DNA from: Chrysomallon squamiferum
Lineage: Eukaryota > Mollusca > Gastropoda > Neomphalida > Peltospiridae
Direction: 5' to 3'
NCBI GenBank assembly: GCA_012295275.1
Contig: CM022679.1
Span: 11,592,915 to 11,656,914 of the forward strand
Length of the DNA stretch: 64,000 bases
Shown here in pieces: positions 14,234-29,170 of this stretch. Under the pieces are notes generated by a model that saw only the letters and a program-made list of their open reading frames with translations, did no database searches and was not told the DNA's origin. The stretch's first letter is position 1; each line of letters begins with the position of its first letter. The position numbers and the translations under genes are program-made.

Positions 14234-17200
14234 CTACCTTGTATTTCCTTTTTGTAGAAATCTTCCTGTAGCCTGCATCATTTGCTGCTGCATTATTTGT
14301 TGTAAATGTTGTGTCTGTGGATGTTCATATGGTGGGTTCTTTGGAGAGCTTGTTGGTACTTTGTTTGGTCCTCTACTAAACTGCTGCTGTTTACCATACT
14401 CTATTATGTCAGCTGATGGTGTAACCATAATGTCTTGCAGTGGCTTTGGAAAAGACATCTGTGGTCCAAAATGTCTGCCTTGTGCACCATAACCTTCGTG
14501 GAATCTGTCTAAAGTATTGTCATGCCTGTGAGTTAATGCTCTTTTTGTTGGTACTGGATTTGGCTGTTCTGATTGGTGTGGTCGTTTGTGAGGTGCACTG
14601 CCATGACCATATTCTGTGACATTACCAAACAAACCAGGACCCTCATCAATGCCACAGGATATCTCTTTAAAGTCACGGATTCTGGAAGAAAAAAAAAAAA
14701 TATATATATAGGCCAAAACTGAAAACAAATGTATTGTTTTCAAATAAGTGGCTTTCTGAGACAAACATAATTACACACTTATCCAAACAAAAAGAAAAGA
14801 AAAAGAAATTTATTACATGATTACAATATTTATCTATATATGTGTGTGTGTGTGTGAGAGAGTGGGGGTGAATGACTAGTAGTAACACATTTTCCCCCAC
14901 AACATGTTGTATCAGTTTTACTCCAAAATCTAAAGACAACCTTTTTAAAGAAAAAAGTCATAAATTACATATAGTCATAAGTTGTAAGGAATTTTAACTT
15001 ACTGTTTTTCAACATCTGTATTTTCTTGAAACTGGTCACCACTTCTAAAATTACCCATGGAAGGTACTTTCTGGCCTTTTGTATTTGATCCAGGCAAATT
15101 AAATCTGGTCATATCCCTGTTTCGAAGCAATCTTTCTCTTTCAGGTCTTGTGTCTTCAAAAATCTTTCGTTCCATTCTGTTTCCACCTATTCTCTCTCTA
15201 TTATATCTGTCATGGACTAACATTTCATCTCTGGCACCAAGGATTTCTGTGTCAGACATATCTTGCTTTGGTACATCAAACTGTGATCGACTCCTTTTTC
15301 TTGGCTGATCCAAGTCTGATATTTTGTGGCTGACAATCTCATGTTCAGTCTGATTTTTATCTCTCCTGTAATAAAATAAGATCTTGTTGTGGCTATTATC
15401 TTAAACTTCCAAGAAAATTATTTTTATTAAATTTAATTGCAAATCAAATACATGTTTCAATTCACATTGAACATATATCCTTCATACCAAATAAAAAACA
15501 TTATTAAACAATTGCTGTTTAACAAAAATCTTTTTTTTTTTAACAGTTCAAATTATATAACTCAGTCTGTACCATAGAGTATATACATTCTATTATTTTT
15601 CTTGCTGTATTTTATTTTTTACCACTGGCAGTCAGTTTTTTTCTTTTATATTTTTCTAAATTAGGAAGAAATATGACATAAACCAAAATGCTGAATACAA
15701 AGATAAGTTTACACAGGCCAAAGAGATTGGATTCATGGAATAATGATTTTTAAATCTACCTGTGAAGACAGATGAAAAATTAGAATGAACTAACTTCAAT
15801 TCCCAACAGAACTTACCACATAGAATCATCTTGATTCTGCTTAATGTTCTCTTGTGAAACAGAAGGTGATGGCAGTAAATGTAAATAATGATTCTGAAAA
15901 TCAATAACCATTATATTTCATTTATAGCATATATTTATATATTTATATATTATATATTTATATACATACAGTATAAATGAAATATAACCACTTTGATATT
16001 AGTGATTACATTTCATTTACTGTGTAACTTATAAAAGGGAAAACAAACAAGTTCATTTAAACACTTTTTCACTTCTGATAAGATTGGTTTATGAAAATAT
16101 TTATTGTTAACTGGCTCAATATATTCTTTTAGTATTAATATGGATAATGTCATCAATTATATACCTGAAGATTCTGCATAGGATCAGGTAAAATTCCAAA
16201 CTGTTGTGACCTGTGCTCAGAAGAATAGGAATCCATTAGTGGAGATTTTTCCATAGTATGTCTGGGATTGGGACTTTTGTCATCTGTGATAGTAATAAAC
16301 ATTTTTCAGTTTATATATATTAAGCAAATTTATAAAACATCTAATTAAAGGTCATTTTAGAATAGTCATCTTACAAAGTCTCAGCTCACTTAATTTTAAA
16401 ATCTAGCTATCTAGCCTAACACAGAACTGACTTCTACTGTACTTTTTGTCACACCACATCATACATTTTATTAATATATTTATATTATTTGTCAAAATAT
16501 TTTGTGCAATCAGTTAAAAAAAAAAATAACTCCAAAAAAAAACATTTTTTTATCTTTTTTATACAAAACCTGTTTCTTAAACTCCTAATAAAAATACAAG
16601 ATTTCTTAACATTATGAAAAAACTTGACTTAGTGGTGATTTTTCAAATATTCAAATATTTATTCATATACAAAGTATTTCACATTGCAAAATAATTATTA
16701 TGGACTCACTCATTTGTTATATAATAGATAAAAAGGACAAACCATCATGAAGATGAGGTCTATTGAAATGTGGCTCCGAGTCTTGAGTTTCCATAAGAAA
16801 TTTCATCTGTTCAAGCTGGTCCATATGATCATCCTTCATTATTCTCCTAAACATTTGCTGATGATCAGGAAATTCTTCATTTAGTCTCTGGCTGTGATCT
16901 AGGCTCTCATCAAAGCCCTGCATGTCACCTTCATCGTGACTGTAAGATGACACTGGATTTCTTTCCTCTGACCAAGCATCTCTTTCATTAATTCTGGAGT
17001 GAGGGATATTACCAAGAAAACCTGGCTTACTTAGAGGCTGCAATATTAAATGACATTATATATTTTGTTTTGTATTTTTCAGTGTTTTTAGTATAATTAT
17101 TATTATTACTATTTTTATATTTTGTTTCATGATTAAATGACTGAAAAAACAATGTGAAATGAAAAATAAAAACTTAATTCTAATCATGCTAAGGATATAA

Positions 17201-20200
17201 AAATTGACAATTATCGTTGTTTCATATGTAAAAACAAAAAAAAAAAAAAAAAAAAATATTTTAAAGCATGGAGAATAGGTTTCATTTAATTATGTATTTT
17301 TTACTTTTTTGTCCAACTTAAATAAATAAATTAGCTTTAAAACAAAAAAAAGGTAACAAATAACAAGGATACTTTCTGAAACTGTTTCCATGCATTATCT
17401 GGACCTTGCTCCATTTGCCTCTGTAACTGTTGTTTTTGTCGTTCAACAACCATCATGCGTTGTTTCTCACCAAGAGCTAATCCTTCAGGAAGGATTGGAA
17501 ACCTATCTCGATCTACCATTTCAGATGAATTAATATTACCTATTCAAAAGTTAAAAAGAAGATTTTATTCAATGCTAACAACTCAAATATGACAATGTTA
17601 TCTACTTTTTCAGTTAGTAAAATGCTATTAGTTGACTGAAATAGGTTAACCAAAATATTCGGTCCAATGTAAATATATTATTTCACTTATTTATTCAGTA
17701 AAGAATGTCACTGAAAAATTTTTTTTTTAGAAATCCTTGAAAAGTGGTGGTAACATTTGTCATCTAAAATTTAGCAGATTAAAAATAAACAATTTTATAA
17801 TTAGATACTAACATGACAGATCATCTAAGACAAATGGTTTATCTTTTGTATATGAACTGCTGTCAAATATAACTTTTTATTATTTGTCATTAAATATCAA
17901 CTTAAAAAAACTATTAACCTTGTCCTGCATAAGATTTCATTCTGTTTTTTGGCATCTTCAAATATTGTTCATTTGGGTTTCCTTTCACAGCTTTCTCTTG
18001 TTGCTTTGCCCTATTCATTTGCTCCCTCTCTTGTTGATGCTTCTGGATTACCTTAGAACCAAGATCCTCAATCATTTCCTGACTTTTGAGAAACTGTCTA
18101 CTTTGTTCACAAAGCTGTTGTATTTGATCTCGTTTTCTTCCAGTATATGGCCTGTTATTTCCTGACAATTTGTCTATTCTTGGACTATCTACTCTCTTTT
18201 CTGTGTCTGTGTGGCTGCTGTTCTTTTTATCACTTTTACTTTCATTTTTTGCAATTATTTTGTACTCTGAATTTGATCTTTGGGGATTTAGCTTGGAATC
18301 AGATTTATTTTCATCTAAAACAGTAAATGAGTATTATCAGATAAATAACTTTATTATATAAAAGCATTAGAGTATGTTATCATGAGAAACTTCTTAGACA
18401 AATTAAGTGGGCTCATTAGCATACTTTGGGAATGGATATTTCTGCCATTCATTGAGATATTGCTTTCAAATTGCTTTCACTATTTTTTATATTTTATTTT
18501 CCCTACATCCATTGTCAGATATATTTTTGATTCCAGATAAAAAGCATAAAGCACAATGGCAGACTATATTGTTTTAGAGATTTTTAACTAAATGCACAAC
18601 ATATCTTAACAGCAACTATTCCAGCCAGTTTCAGAAACTAGTTAAAATATCAAATAACCTGTAATATTTTAAGAATAAATGAAATGTTTTTAAATAATCA
18701 AATACTTTTTAACAACATCATGATTTTAATTAATAGCAAAGCAAATTCAAAAACCTATAACATTTAAATCGTTTTGTCAAACAATTTCTTTTCATAAATG
18801 TTTATTAATTTAGTAAACAAAATGACATTTTTTTTTTTAAATTACTTACTTTTCTCTTCTTCAGCTTTGCCTGTGAAAGTTAATGTGAGTTTATTATTTC
18901 CAAGTTTCAGCTCTTTGTAACAAGCAATCAACTGCCTAGCATTCTCAACTGTCTGTAACTCTATATAAGCTGATCTGTTACCAAGAAAAAAAAAAATAAT
19001 AATAATTATAATAATAATAAACCATTACAAAGCATAATATAAAAAATTAACTGTTTAAGTTTTTTTTTACTTCCCTTTTGTGTTTCCTTTCTTTCATCTT
19101 TTTGTGCCTCAATAAAACAGAATCAATAAACATTTAATAACAAATTAGTTCATGCTAATACTACTGATCATTAAATGTCATAAAACAAGGCCTCACACCT
19201 TTGAGAGAAGAAAGTTTCTGTCACCACTCTGTGAATTACTACAACCAGTCAGAAGCATCTTTAACATGCACCTGTCCACGCAATGGAAACAAATACCACG
19301 ACATTCAATAAAAACATGTTATGCAGCACTGGTTTGGTTGGATATAATTCTACAGGCATGATGAAGACTGAAATTGCAACCTATCATATATCATGCCTGC
19401 TCTCTAACAACAAAGTACAAGCTGCACACAATTATAAACAAAAGAAGCAACAAAATGAAAGAGATCATTAGACAACATTCTTAATACATATTAGTATATA
19501 TTTTATGCATGATTAACATTAATGCAGAATTAATAAATATAAAACAAATATCATCAAAAAATAACTGCTTTACTGAATGCTGTTTGGCATGATAATAGTC
19601 AAAATAAAATTTCTTTTTAAACTTTCAGATCATGAAAGTTTCACCAAGCAAACCATTATATCATTAAGAATAAAAGACCTTAAACTGATAATGTCTTTCT
19701 GGATCATGTAGCAAATATGAGAACAAAAGGATACTTTCTATAGTTATTATCTCAGTCTATACCACCATGATCTACTTTTTCAGTAATAAAATAAAATAAT
19801 TGTATAAAAAGGTATAAAACACACACTGAACCACATACTTATTGTAATGCTTATAATGCAAGTAGATCAAACTGTATTATAAACTATAAACATAGTGATA
19901 TGTGTTCATACTTAAGTGGATTTTGTGGTTTGTTAGAACAAGCACCTGTGCAAATTAATAGTCACTTGTTGCTTTTGCACTGCAATAATACTGAAAGTAA
20001 AATGATATTTAAGGTATTAATCTCTTTTGTTGCTTTTTTCCCTTCATATTTACAGAAAACTATAACTGGTTTTGTCTGAATCTGTGATTACAAGGAAATA
20101 TTTATACTCCATGGAGAATACAAATGTTTTCAAATAATCCATGATTTATAATGTTAGAGACATTTAACAAAATATGTAAAATCCTAACTATTTTAGTTAT

Positions 20201-23200
20201 GAAGAAAATGTCCAGAAAATATTAGGTCTCAGTGGCTACAACTTTGATGATATTTTCAAAGAACATCAGAAATTTCACCCCAGGAGAAATCATCATCATC
20301 TGATTAAATGAAAATAGGATTCTAGATAACTATATAATTTATAGTGAAATGCTGAAACACCAGAAAATATCAGTGATAGTAACTACTTAACAATTTTCAC
20401 TGCCAAGGTGGGTATTGCCAACATAAGAAATCTGAATTAAGCTAGAAGTTGATGAAACAAAGGCATTGTACGTCTGATTAGAAAATGTGATACAATACAC
20501 CTGAGATTCTGTTATAACTCAATACTGTTACTGCTCATGTTCATATTATTGGTTTACAGGTAGTCAAATCATAACTTCAGCAGCTGTCACTAAAGCTACC
20601 CAAAAAGTTAAATGATCTTTTCCATTTGTCTCTATAAAAGTAGAAAAGAAAAAGCATTTGTCTTTGTTGATTTATTAAAGGAAACTCAGCATTCAGAAGA
20701 CAATCAGTATATGTCTTTGGAAACACCATAATAAATGTTCAAGCTAAAATCTACTAGCAACATGACATCAATGTTAAAAAGTAAAAATAACTGACTATTT
20801 TACAACACTTCAAAACATTTTAACTGAATGGTTATTCAGTGTTAAATTAATATTTTTGTCTTTTTGTTTCTTTCAAAAAGATGTGATAGAAAACATATGG
20901 CCACCACTGTGTAGGCTTCACTTAATGATTAAGAACAAGGTTGTTTTTCTGTATATTTTCACAATTGGAACAAACCACATACTAGAGACATAAAACACTT
21001 TAGAAGCAATGACTGAAATGGGAAATAATGAAAGGCAAAATAATATCTTCAAGTTTATTCTTTATGAAAGAAAGCTGATGACAATGAGTCAGAAAACTGC
21101 AAATGAAGAAAAGGGATCTAGATGAGTCAAAAGACTCTATTTCAGTATGTATTAATAGCCATTATGTAATTTTAAATTGATTTCTGGACATCTTTCAGCA
21201 AATTATAAACATGGATCAAAATATTAACATCCATAATGATTAATCATTCATCCAAAATAAATAAAATAATGAATGCAGAATCAAATCATTTAGAAAAGGT
21301 AATAAAATGAAAATAGCCATAGTTTAAATTTGCATACAGTTTCAAATGAAAACAAAGAAAAATATACTTGATGTGTATAGACCCTGAATTATTTAAGACA
21401 AAAAAATACATACAAAATGAGGAGAAGCCTTTCAACACTTCCTTTGATAGGCATTTTTAATGACAATTGTTTTTTTGTAGGATATCTTTTAACAGAATTC
21501 ACTATAAAATGCAGAAAACATCCAATATGAGTTCTTAATATTTGCTTTTTAAAAACAGATCATATCACAGATCATCATTTCTGAATTATTTCTGAAGAAC
21601 TTTGACGTTATTGTAAGGAATCAGTGGAGAATGAAAAAAGTGTATGTGTAAATGTTGTATCTGGTTGTTTATGGTCTAAACTGTAGAAAATCTGGTAATG
21701 AACTATGTTTTTGCAACAGATGAAAACAGCAATAACTGTAACAAGCAATTGCTGAAATCTCCTGTGAAATACTTACCCAGTTGTTTCTCCCTTATTCAGC
21801 TGGGAGAAAGTAATGTTGCTTGAAATAGGAAACAGCACTTCCATCATTTTCTTTGATGTTCCCTCAGGAATATTCTGTACTTTAACTGATCTATTTTCTG
21901 GTTTTCCTGTAAAAAGAAATCTATATATCGGCCCTATCTTTCTTAAATATCACAGATTGCTGTTCAGACGGCAAGTACTGCTTAGAAAAAATCAAAAGAT
22001 GAAGGTCAACAATCTGACTCCTGCCAGACTGAAAACTAATTTAAAACGCAATGTATACTGAGTGTGATTTTCTGATACAAAACACAACCAATAATGGCTG
22101 CCATAGCTTTTTATGCATTTTGCATTTTCACAGTGGGTCTTACATTTTTTTGTACATTTATTTTAGCCATAATATTTAATAGAATGAATGATGTACTGAA
22201 TGTATGGTGTGTACATAGTCACACAACTTGTAGAAATGATGTTAGTTTATTGTAAATAAGGTTGAATATAATAATTAAATGGCTTTTGGAATTATCAAGT
22301 TTTTCTAGGAACAATAAAAAAGTACGAGAATTTAAAATCTTGGAAATCCAATAGCTTTGAAAAAAACTGTCTGATTCAACAGAATTCAAAAATTCTGTGA
22401 AATAATCTAGCATAACTTCATGAAGAGTTATCAGATGTCATTTAGTAACAAGACAATGAGATCATGCTTGGTAGAATAATTCATTTTATGAAGAAAAAAA
22501 ACTGATCAGAAGACATCAAGCTATTGCTGATCATCAGAATCATTTACTGTATGGAGGAATAAGTTAACAGGAAAGTTTTAACGTTTTGCAATAAATCACT
22601 TAATGCAATAAATCACTGTAAGGTGTCATCTGATGTATTACAATATTCAGTCGATTTCTGGAAACCAGGATTTTCATTTGATAATGACAAAAGCTCATCT
22701 ATTGTCATACACCAAATTTACCATGAAGTGAAAATGCAGTGAATATAATACAAGTCTCCCTTCTATGGCAAGCAAGTACAAATTTGATGTGGCATACTCC
22801 TTATCAATAATCCAAATTCAGCTTGGTTCAGGTTATTCCACTCATCATGTAGATTTCATAGTGGATGATTTAAGCATCTACCAAGTGTCTAAGACAAAAG
22901 GCATGACAGAGGCTGGCCATAGTGATGTTTTGTGCCTGGAAATAGTCGATGATAATTGTGTGTGCCCTGAAGTCATCATCTTAAAAGCAAAAACAATGGC
23001 CATGATCACATGCAAAAGATATAATGTGTGCTGCTAAGATGTGATCATGATAGCATAAACCAATGAGATGTCCACTGATGATGTGCAAAGCTGTTTGTCC
23101 TTAACTCTGATGCTACTCCAAACCACAACAGACCCACCTTTAACATTTCCTTCATGGAATCATTCATTACATCGATGCCACACTCTGTTGCATCTGTCAT

Positions 23201-26200
23201 GAAGTCCAATGTCCCAGCACTGGCACTCCTGACACCAACAACATCTTTCAGTAATGTCATGATTGGTCAAATGTGACATTTGTCTCATTTGTAAAATGCA
23301 AATGTCTTATGAATGTTTGTCAATACATGTCAGAAATGTGTAATTCCAATGCAACACAATACAGTTTAAAGTCTGACTCCAAAAGAATACTGATTAAATG
23401 TCTTGGAAATAACCTGTTCACTTTAATGCAGATCTTGAAGTAAATCCCTATGATGCTCCTATGGACCATGTGGAATATACCTGCATGTGATTGTTCAGGT
23501 TTTGGGGGGTCTTTTATGATCAGAACTGAATATTCTAACATGCTTATGCAATTGCATTCTCTAGAATTATAAATGAAAAATGGAATATTCCCTACTTGTT
23601 TGTACAGTATATGTATACAAGGATGGGATCCAGGTTTGGAATGTGGCAGCTTTAGTGCTCGCATAGTATGAGATGCAGCAAGGTTACCTCCTAATTTTGT
23701 CAAATGATTCAAAGAAGAAATGATAAATGGCCACAGGCTCTAATCCATATTATTATATTTCCTGTTTGGCCTCACACTCTAGTGTCAGAGTGTCAGCAGT
23801 TCAGCTATTGAATATTTCCAACATAATCTGTTATTTCTCTAATCTGTAGAATGAGCATTTACATAACATTTATTATCCCATCAATATTATGACTGGATTC
23901 AAGTAATAACATCTGGTCAGCTTTTGTAACAGAAAAAACATCAGGTGCTTGATTAATTTTCATGTCTACACAACAATAATTTTAACCTGAAAATAAATAA
24001 ATAGTCATATGAAGATCAAAAACATGATTCTAAATCTCAGTACTTCGAGAATATCTTCTTTTCTTGGCTGGGAATTTAACAAAACAGTCTGCTAAATGAA
24101 CATAATGAAAAGCAGGTTCATATTGACAAATGGATAACAGTGCCATATTTTTACAGTGCCTGTTCATCTTGGTAAGATGAACAGTTATTATATTTTATTG
24201 TGATAATGAGACTTACCCAATAACATTTATTTCTAAGCCTCATACTAAACCTTTTATTTCAGTTATATTTTATTATTATTATTATTATTATATCTTCTTC
24301 TTCTTTTTTTTTAAAGCCAATAAACTGCAGATGAAAATTAAAAATAATAAAACAATAATAAACAAATAAATAAATCAAAACATTTTTAAAAAATGGATTT
24401 CTATGAAAATAAAAAATGACTGGTATTTTTTGTCAGATGAAATTATATCTTAGATATTAAAATTAATGTAAAATGCAATAATGCATTAAAAAGTGTTGTT
24501 AACCTGGTTTCAGGGGACAGTATAATTTAAGATTCTGTACGTAAATACTGTTCTTCATATCAGAACAATCATTTGGTTAGAATTCTGCACTGCAAGATAT
24601 TTTAAGTTTGTTTCAGCTTACCTTGTTAGTGCCTCTGAAAAAAATCATATTTCAAAATACATATAACATAACTACCTTCTCCTTTTTGTCCCAACCAAAA
24701 TGCCAATGATGTGTTTAGTTGTTTACTGTGATTTAGATCCAACTTCAATTCACCTGATTATGAAATAAAAAATAAAATTTATACGAGTTAAATCCAGATA
24801 TAGGCAGACCAGATTTTAAAAAAATAAAATAAAATAAATTACGCACACACACACACCTATTTAAAAAGCCCAAAGAAAATAAAGATATAATCCAAATAAA
24901 TTCATTGTTAACTAACTTCAAAGATTGTAGTTCCAAGTAATAAGTCAACAATTTTGAACTACTTCAAAACAATTTCATTTTTAACTGTTGATTTTGTTTT
25001 TAATATTAAAGAAAAAGTATAAAATGAGTGACTGAACAGTAATGAATTTATTCAGTAAAGATTTGATTGACAAACCTGTTTCAAAAGCATCATTATCTTT
25101 TCTTCTACTGACAAAAACAGTGATTTCTTCAGCTGAAAGCTCCATGTGATAGATATCTGACAGAACAGATTTCATGTCATTGTGCTGGTAAAACATCAGA
25201 CTCATATCACTGAAAGAATGTGGAAAAATAAATATATACTATTCTTTTTTTAAAAACATATAGTGATATACTACACAAATACATAAATTTAAGGTAATTT
25301 TCATATTTAGACTGAGTCTTCCTTAACAAGGAATGTAAGATTTAAAAATGAGTGAATGCTGAAGCACTCCCCTGAAGCAAAACCTTTAGGAAGCAAGACA
25401 AGAATTCAAAAACAGTAAGTCCTTAAGTTGGAATTTCAAAACAAATTGCTTAAAATATTTTGCATAAGATTAAGAGGTCACTGATACACCTAACATTATT
25501 TAATGACTAGTAATTGTATTCTTTGCCCTTAAGATTTCAAAGGTACCAGCTGATATTACAAATAAAACATTTAGACAAATAACTGAAATTCTGAAACCAT
25601 TCACTGGAACTATTAACTGTTATTCAATGGGGAAAAAAATTTTTTACAAATGTGTCAACAAAAAATATATAGATTTCTCTGAAATACAGATAGCAGTGCT
25701 AAATAAACCCTGGTCTATTTTTATTGGTTGAGAATCTACTTTTATTGGAGAAACTCAGAAAGCAACAAATATTTTATTTATCAAAAACAAAAAACTATTA
25801 AAATGACTGAATGATCATCAAAACTATCCAGATAAGGGTAATTTTCTTAGCATTTCTGAAGAAAAAAGTATAATTTTTTGTCAATATTTACATACCCACT
25901 TTTTGGCATATCTTCTGAAGATAAGAAAAAAACACCTATATTAACAGCAACACTGACTATTTTTTCCATTTCTTTCAGAACAAGATCTTTTCCAAACAAA
26001 GGATATACACGCATACTCCATATTAGTGGTTCTGGAAAAAAGATACATGCAATTTTATATATGCAAACTGAACCTGACAGGTATGACAAGTTCAATGTAA
26101 AGGATTTCACTTCCATGCAGAATATACACACATTTCTTTAGTTGCTATTTATAGCAAATATTCATCTTCTATAATTCACATACAGCAAATAATAATAATA

Positions 26201-27322
26201 AAACATATTTCTCAGCCTATTTATGGTCTAAGATTTCTCAACACTTACTTTGTTTGTTGAATGGAAAAATATCAGGAGGACCGTCTGCACCTCCAGTAAC
26301 CAAGCGACATCCTGCATTTAATAGATAAAACTTTAATAAATAAATTATAAATATATATACAGTGGTACATTGGCTTATGAGTTTAATTCGTTCTGTGACT
26401 GAGCTTGTAACTCAATTTGCTCGTATATCAAATAAATTTTCCCAAATGAAATTAATTGAAATATCATTAATCTGTTCCAGCCCCACAAAAACAACCCCAA
26501 TTTTTTGTCATGTGTTTTTAAATAAGAAAAATGTATGTATAAATGACAAATTTTGTATAAAAACAAAATAAAAGAGAATGTAGAGAACTAAATTGGTTTT
26601 GTAAAGTGTATAAGGTTAGGGTTTCTCCATCTTTTCATGGAAAGAGGTCTGCAGCTTAGAAATTATTTTAACACCTTTGGCTGGAGTTATATTGGCTTTA
26701 TTGACTCCTTCTGCTTCAGTATGGTACATATCATAAAGTACTACGCTCATACTGCATAGCCATGTTGACTACAGGCACAACTCGCTTTTGTTTTTCTAAG
26801 ATTTGATGCTTTAATTCAATGGACATCATCCGTTTCTTCTTCTCAGCGCTGTCCTTTGCACTCACTTTCTTAGGATCCATGGACATTTGGCAAAATACTG
26901 CACAAAACACGAGCACAATAGAACAGAGATGTTTTCACAGCAAGGTAATCACATGAAACAAACAAGTGAGACATGGGATGCTGGGCAGATGTTGAGTTGT
27001 TCATTGCGCCAACTAGCAGCGGCATATCTGATGCTTGCCCATAACTCAAAGCAAAAAACTGACTGGCTGACTGTTCGTAACTTGGAAAACTCAGTTGGAG
27101 CACTCGTAAGTCAAGATACCACTGTATATATATTAATTTTCAAAATGTTAAATATAAAATAACAGTAACATAAATAAAACTCTGTTTCAAACTTTTTACT
27201 GTAGAAAAAAAAAATATTGTCTTTTTTATTTTCTCTAGTATTTAGAAATAATCAGTAACAATTTAAAATAATTTTCATTGGCTTTTAATATTAAATCAAG
27301 TTCAAGATTACAATGTTTCAAA

Positions 27323-27365
<43 letters not shown>

Positions 27366-28899
27366 AATAAAATAAAATAAAATAAATTACTATAAAATAA
27401 ATAGTAATAATAAAAGGTTATTATATAAATTACTATTTTTATGATTAGATAATAATAAATTAAAATGTGGTATGTAAATTATCATCAGAGGTTAAGATTT
27501 CACTTACTTGTACTTTGTCTAACATTACTGAAAGGATTCAATTTTTCATCCAGAGTATCTGCTGCCTTTGGCAAAAGATAGTTAATAGACATTGTACTCA
27601 TTGGTTTATTCTTTTCATCAGCACTAATTTGTTCTTTTTTAACATCCTTCTTGATCTGTTGATTAACATCAGTATATTTATCATTAACGTCTGATTTGAT
27701 TTTATCTTTTTTGTCAGATTTGCTTTCATCTTTTTCATCAGATTTGATTTTGGGTTTTTTGTCTGATCTTTTGTCATCTTCCTTTTCCAATTTTTTGTCA
27801 ACAGTCTTTTTCAAACCAATTGAGTTTTCTGTATCTTTCAATTCACTCTGATTAGAAACTGAACTGGCAGATTTTGAGACACTTTTCTCCACAGAATGAT
27901 CTGATTTGGGTGGCTTTTCATCTGCAGTATCTTTTTTGTTAGAATCTTTAAACTGATTTCTTTTATCATCAATTGTCTTAGAAATCAACTGTCTTCCTAA
28001 TATGCTTGGACTGCTGGAATAACTTCTACAATCTCTAGATTCAGAATTTGATTTCCTGTCACATGATCTTGATCTGTTCCCTTCTTCTGATTTATTAGTC
28101 TGAGAATCCAATTTTTTATCTTCACCAATAGATTTTTGGTCAGCTAATTCTGTTAAATTATAATTTTTGGTCTCTTTCCCTTTTCCACACAATCTTTCTC
28201 TATTATCAGATACTGAATCATCATATGATGTCTTTTCCTCTTTGTTTTCACTAGTTTTACTGTTTTCTGTGATTGCTGATTTGTTTTCTCCATTAGAAAT
28301 CTCTTGGTATTCATCATCTGCGTCATCAACTACAGTCCATTCTTTGGGAAATTCTTCCTCATCAATGTCAAAGTTACTTCCAACATCCCCCTCCAAGTCT
28401 TCATCAGACATAACTATTTCATCGTCATCCATGTTTAGCTGAATAAAGAACAAAAACTGTTATTTTAAAAGAGTAAATAATAATTACATGCAACATCTGT
28501 ATTATCTTACAGATATATATTCCATTCCCAGGATAAATGTATGTTAGTATATCTTATCACAATTTTTATTTTATTTTAAACCTAGGACCTGACTGCAAAA
28601 TATTCTTTCGTAACAACAAAATGTGTAATAAAATGCAGGCGAGTTGAGGTTTTTTGTTGTAAAGCCACAAACTTTAGAAAGGAGGATGTCTGAATGAATT
28701 AACGGGACAACATAATTCATAGTAATGGCAGTGTAACTGTTGCAAACATACGTAGGCATAAAATAAAATAAAACTGTTTAAGACGTACTAGTACTAATAC
28801 TTAGTATTTTTAACATCTGATAATTTGATCATTACACAAGTTACTCACTACCTCAGTTAAACTTACTGTGATTTCAATGTTCGCTGTTGAATTGTCCAT
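14234..28899 (-). CDS. tandem-RRM, low-complexity nuclear protein, 15 coding exons (family not assigned)
   Basis: Exons in transcript order: 28899-28867, 28438-27508, 26311-26249, 26031-25896, 25209-25076, 24753-24676, 21906-21777, 18974-18850, 18314-17919, 17539-17373, 17037-16743, 16283-16165, 15893-15817, 15365-15003, 14681-14234. All borders are GT-AG and all phases agree; total 3495 nt, 1164 residues. Residues 12-50 are acidic (DEEEFPKEWTVVDD); 50-320 are Lys/Ser/Asp/Glu low complexity with KSDKKDK-type repeats. Residues about 349-425 show a beta-alpha-beta-beta-alpha-beta order like a divergent RRM (MRVYPLF, NIGVFFLS, DMSLMFYQ, ITVFVSRR). Residues about 464-538 are a clearer RRM (SVKVQNIPEG, GSAYIELQTVENARQL, NKLTLTF). 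Residues 604-660 are a Gln/Glu-rich probable coiled coil, and the tail is disordered, ending in Gln/Met-rich sequence. RNA binding and a nuclear location are inferences. An alternative start is the ATG at 28433, but the short first exon joins in frame. Confidence 0.85.
26360..27124 (-). mobile_element. Tigger/pogo-type non-autonomous DNA transposon, copy 1
   Basis: The 765-bp unit has inverted ends (CAGTGGTAC at 26360 and its complement ending at 27124) flanked by TA on both sides (26358-26359 and 27125-27126), as expected for the Tc1/mariner superfamily. Read on the minus strand, an open frame from 26880 starts MDPKKVSAKDSAEKKKR and continues with a CENP-B/Tigger-like helix-turn-helix (IELKHQILEKQKR, AMQYERSTL). 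After a stop and frame change comes a remnant resembling the next Tigger segment (AKGVKIISKLQTSFHEKMEK). The catalytic DDE domain is missing. It sits in the intron between exons 2 and 3 of the RRM gene. Confidence 0.8.
27321..27386. repeat. AAAT then AAAAT microsatellite
   Basis: Tandem AAAT units that shift to AAAAT units at the right end, inside the RRM-gene intron that also holds Tigger copy 1. Confidence 0.9.
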
Positions 28900-29168
28900 C
28901 TCTTATTTGTTTTCATTAAAAATGACACTGAAGTTATATCAGTTATAAATAACGAATTTTAAACAACAATATCAAAGTAATGAAAATCAAATTCAGAAAG
29001 TATAATGTACCCTATTTCTTAATGTTAATCAACTTTTTATGCAGCTCTCGAATGTTTTAACACATCAATCTTTTATTTTTATTTCCTCCTTTTGGAATTA
29101 AGACCCACAATCTATTTGTTAAAATGACAGGTACAATAACAACAAATGTTTAACAACATTTTTCTTTG

Positions 29169-29170
<2 letters not shown>

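Noticed and set aside
14073-14492. Plus-strand open frame with many Cys (a possible small secreted Cys-rich protein)
   Set aside because: It is the antisense of the last exon of the minus-strand RRM gene; the Cys codons are complements of Gln/Thr-rich codons there.
27598-27801. Lys/Met-rich alternative frame inside RRM-gene exon 2
   Set aside because: Out-of-frame reading of the KSD-type repeats of the real frame.
28167-28442. Plus-strand Ser-rich open frame
   Set aside because: Antisense shadow of the acidic, Asp/Glu-rich exon 2 of the RRM gene.
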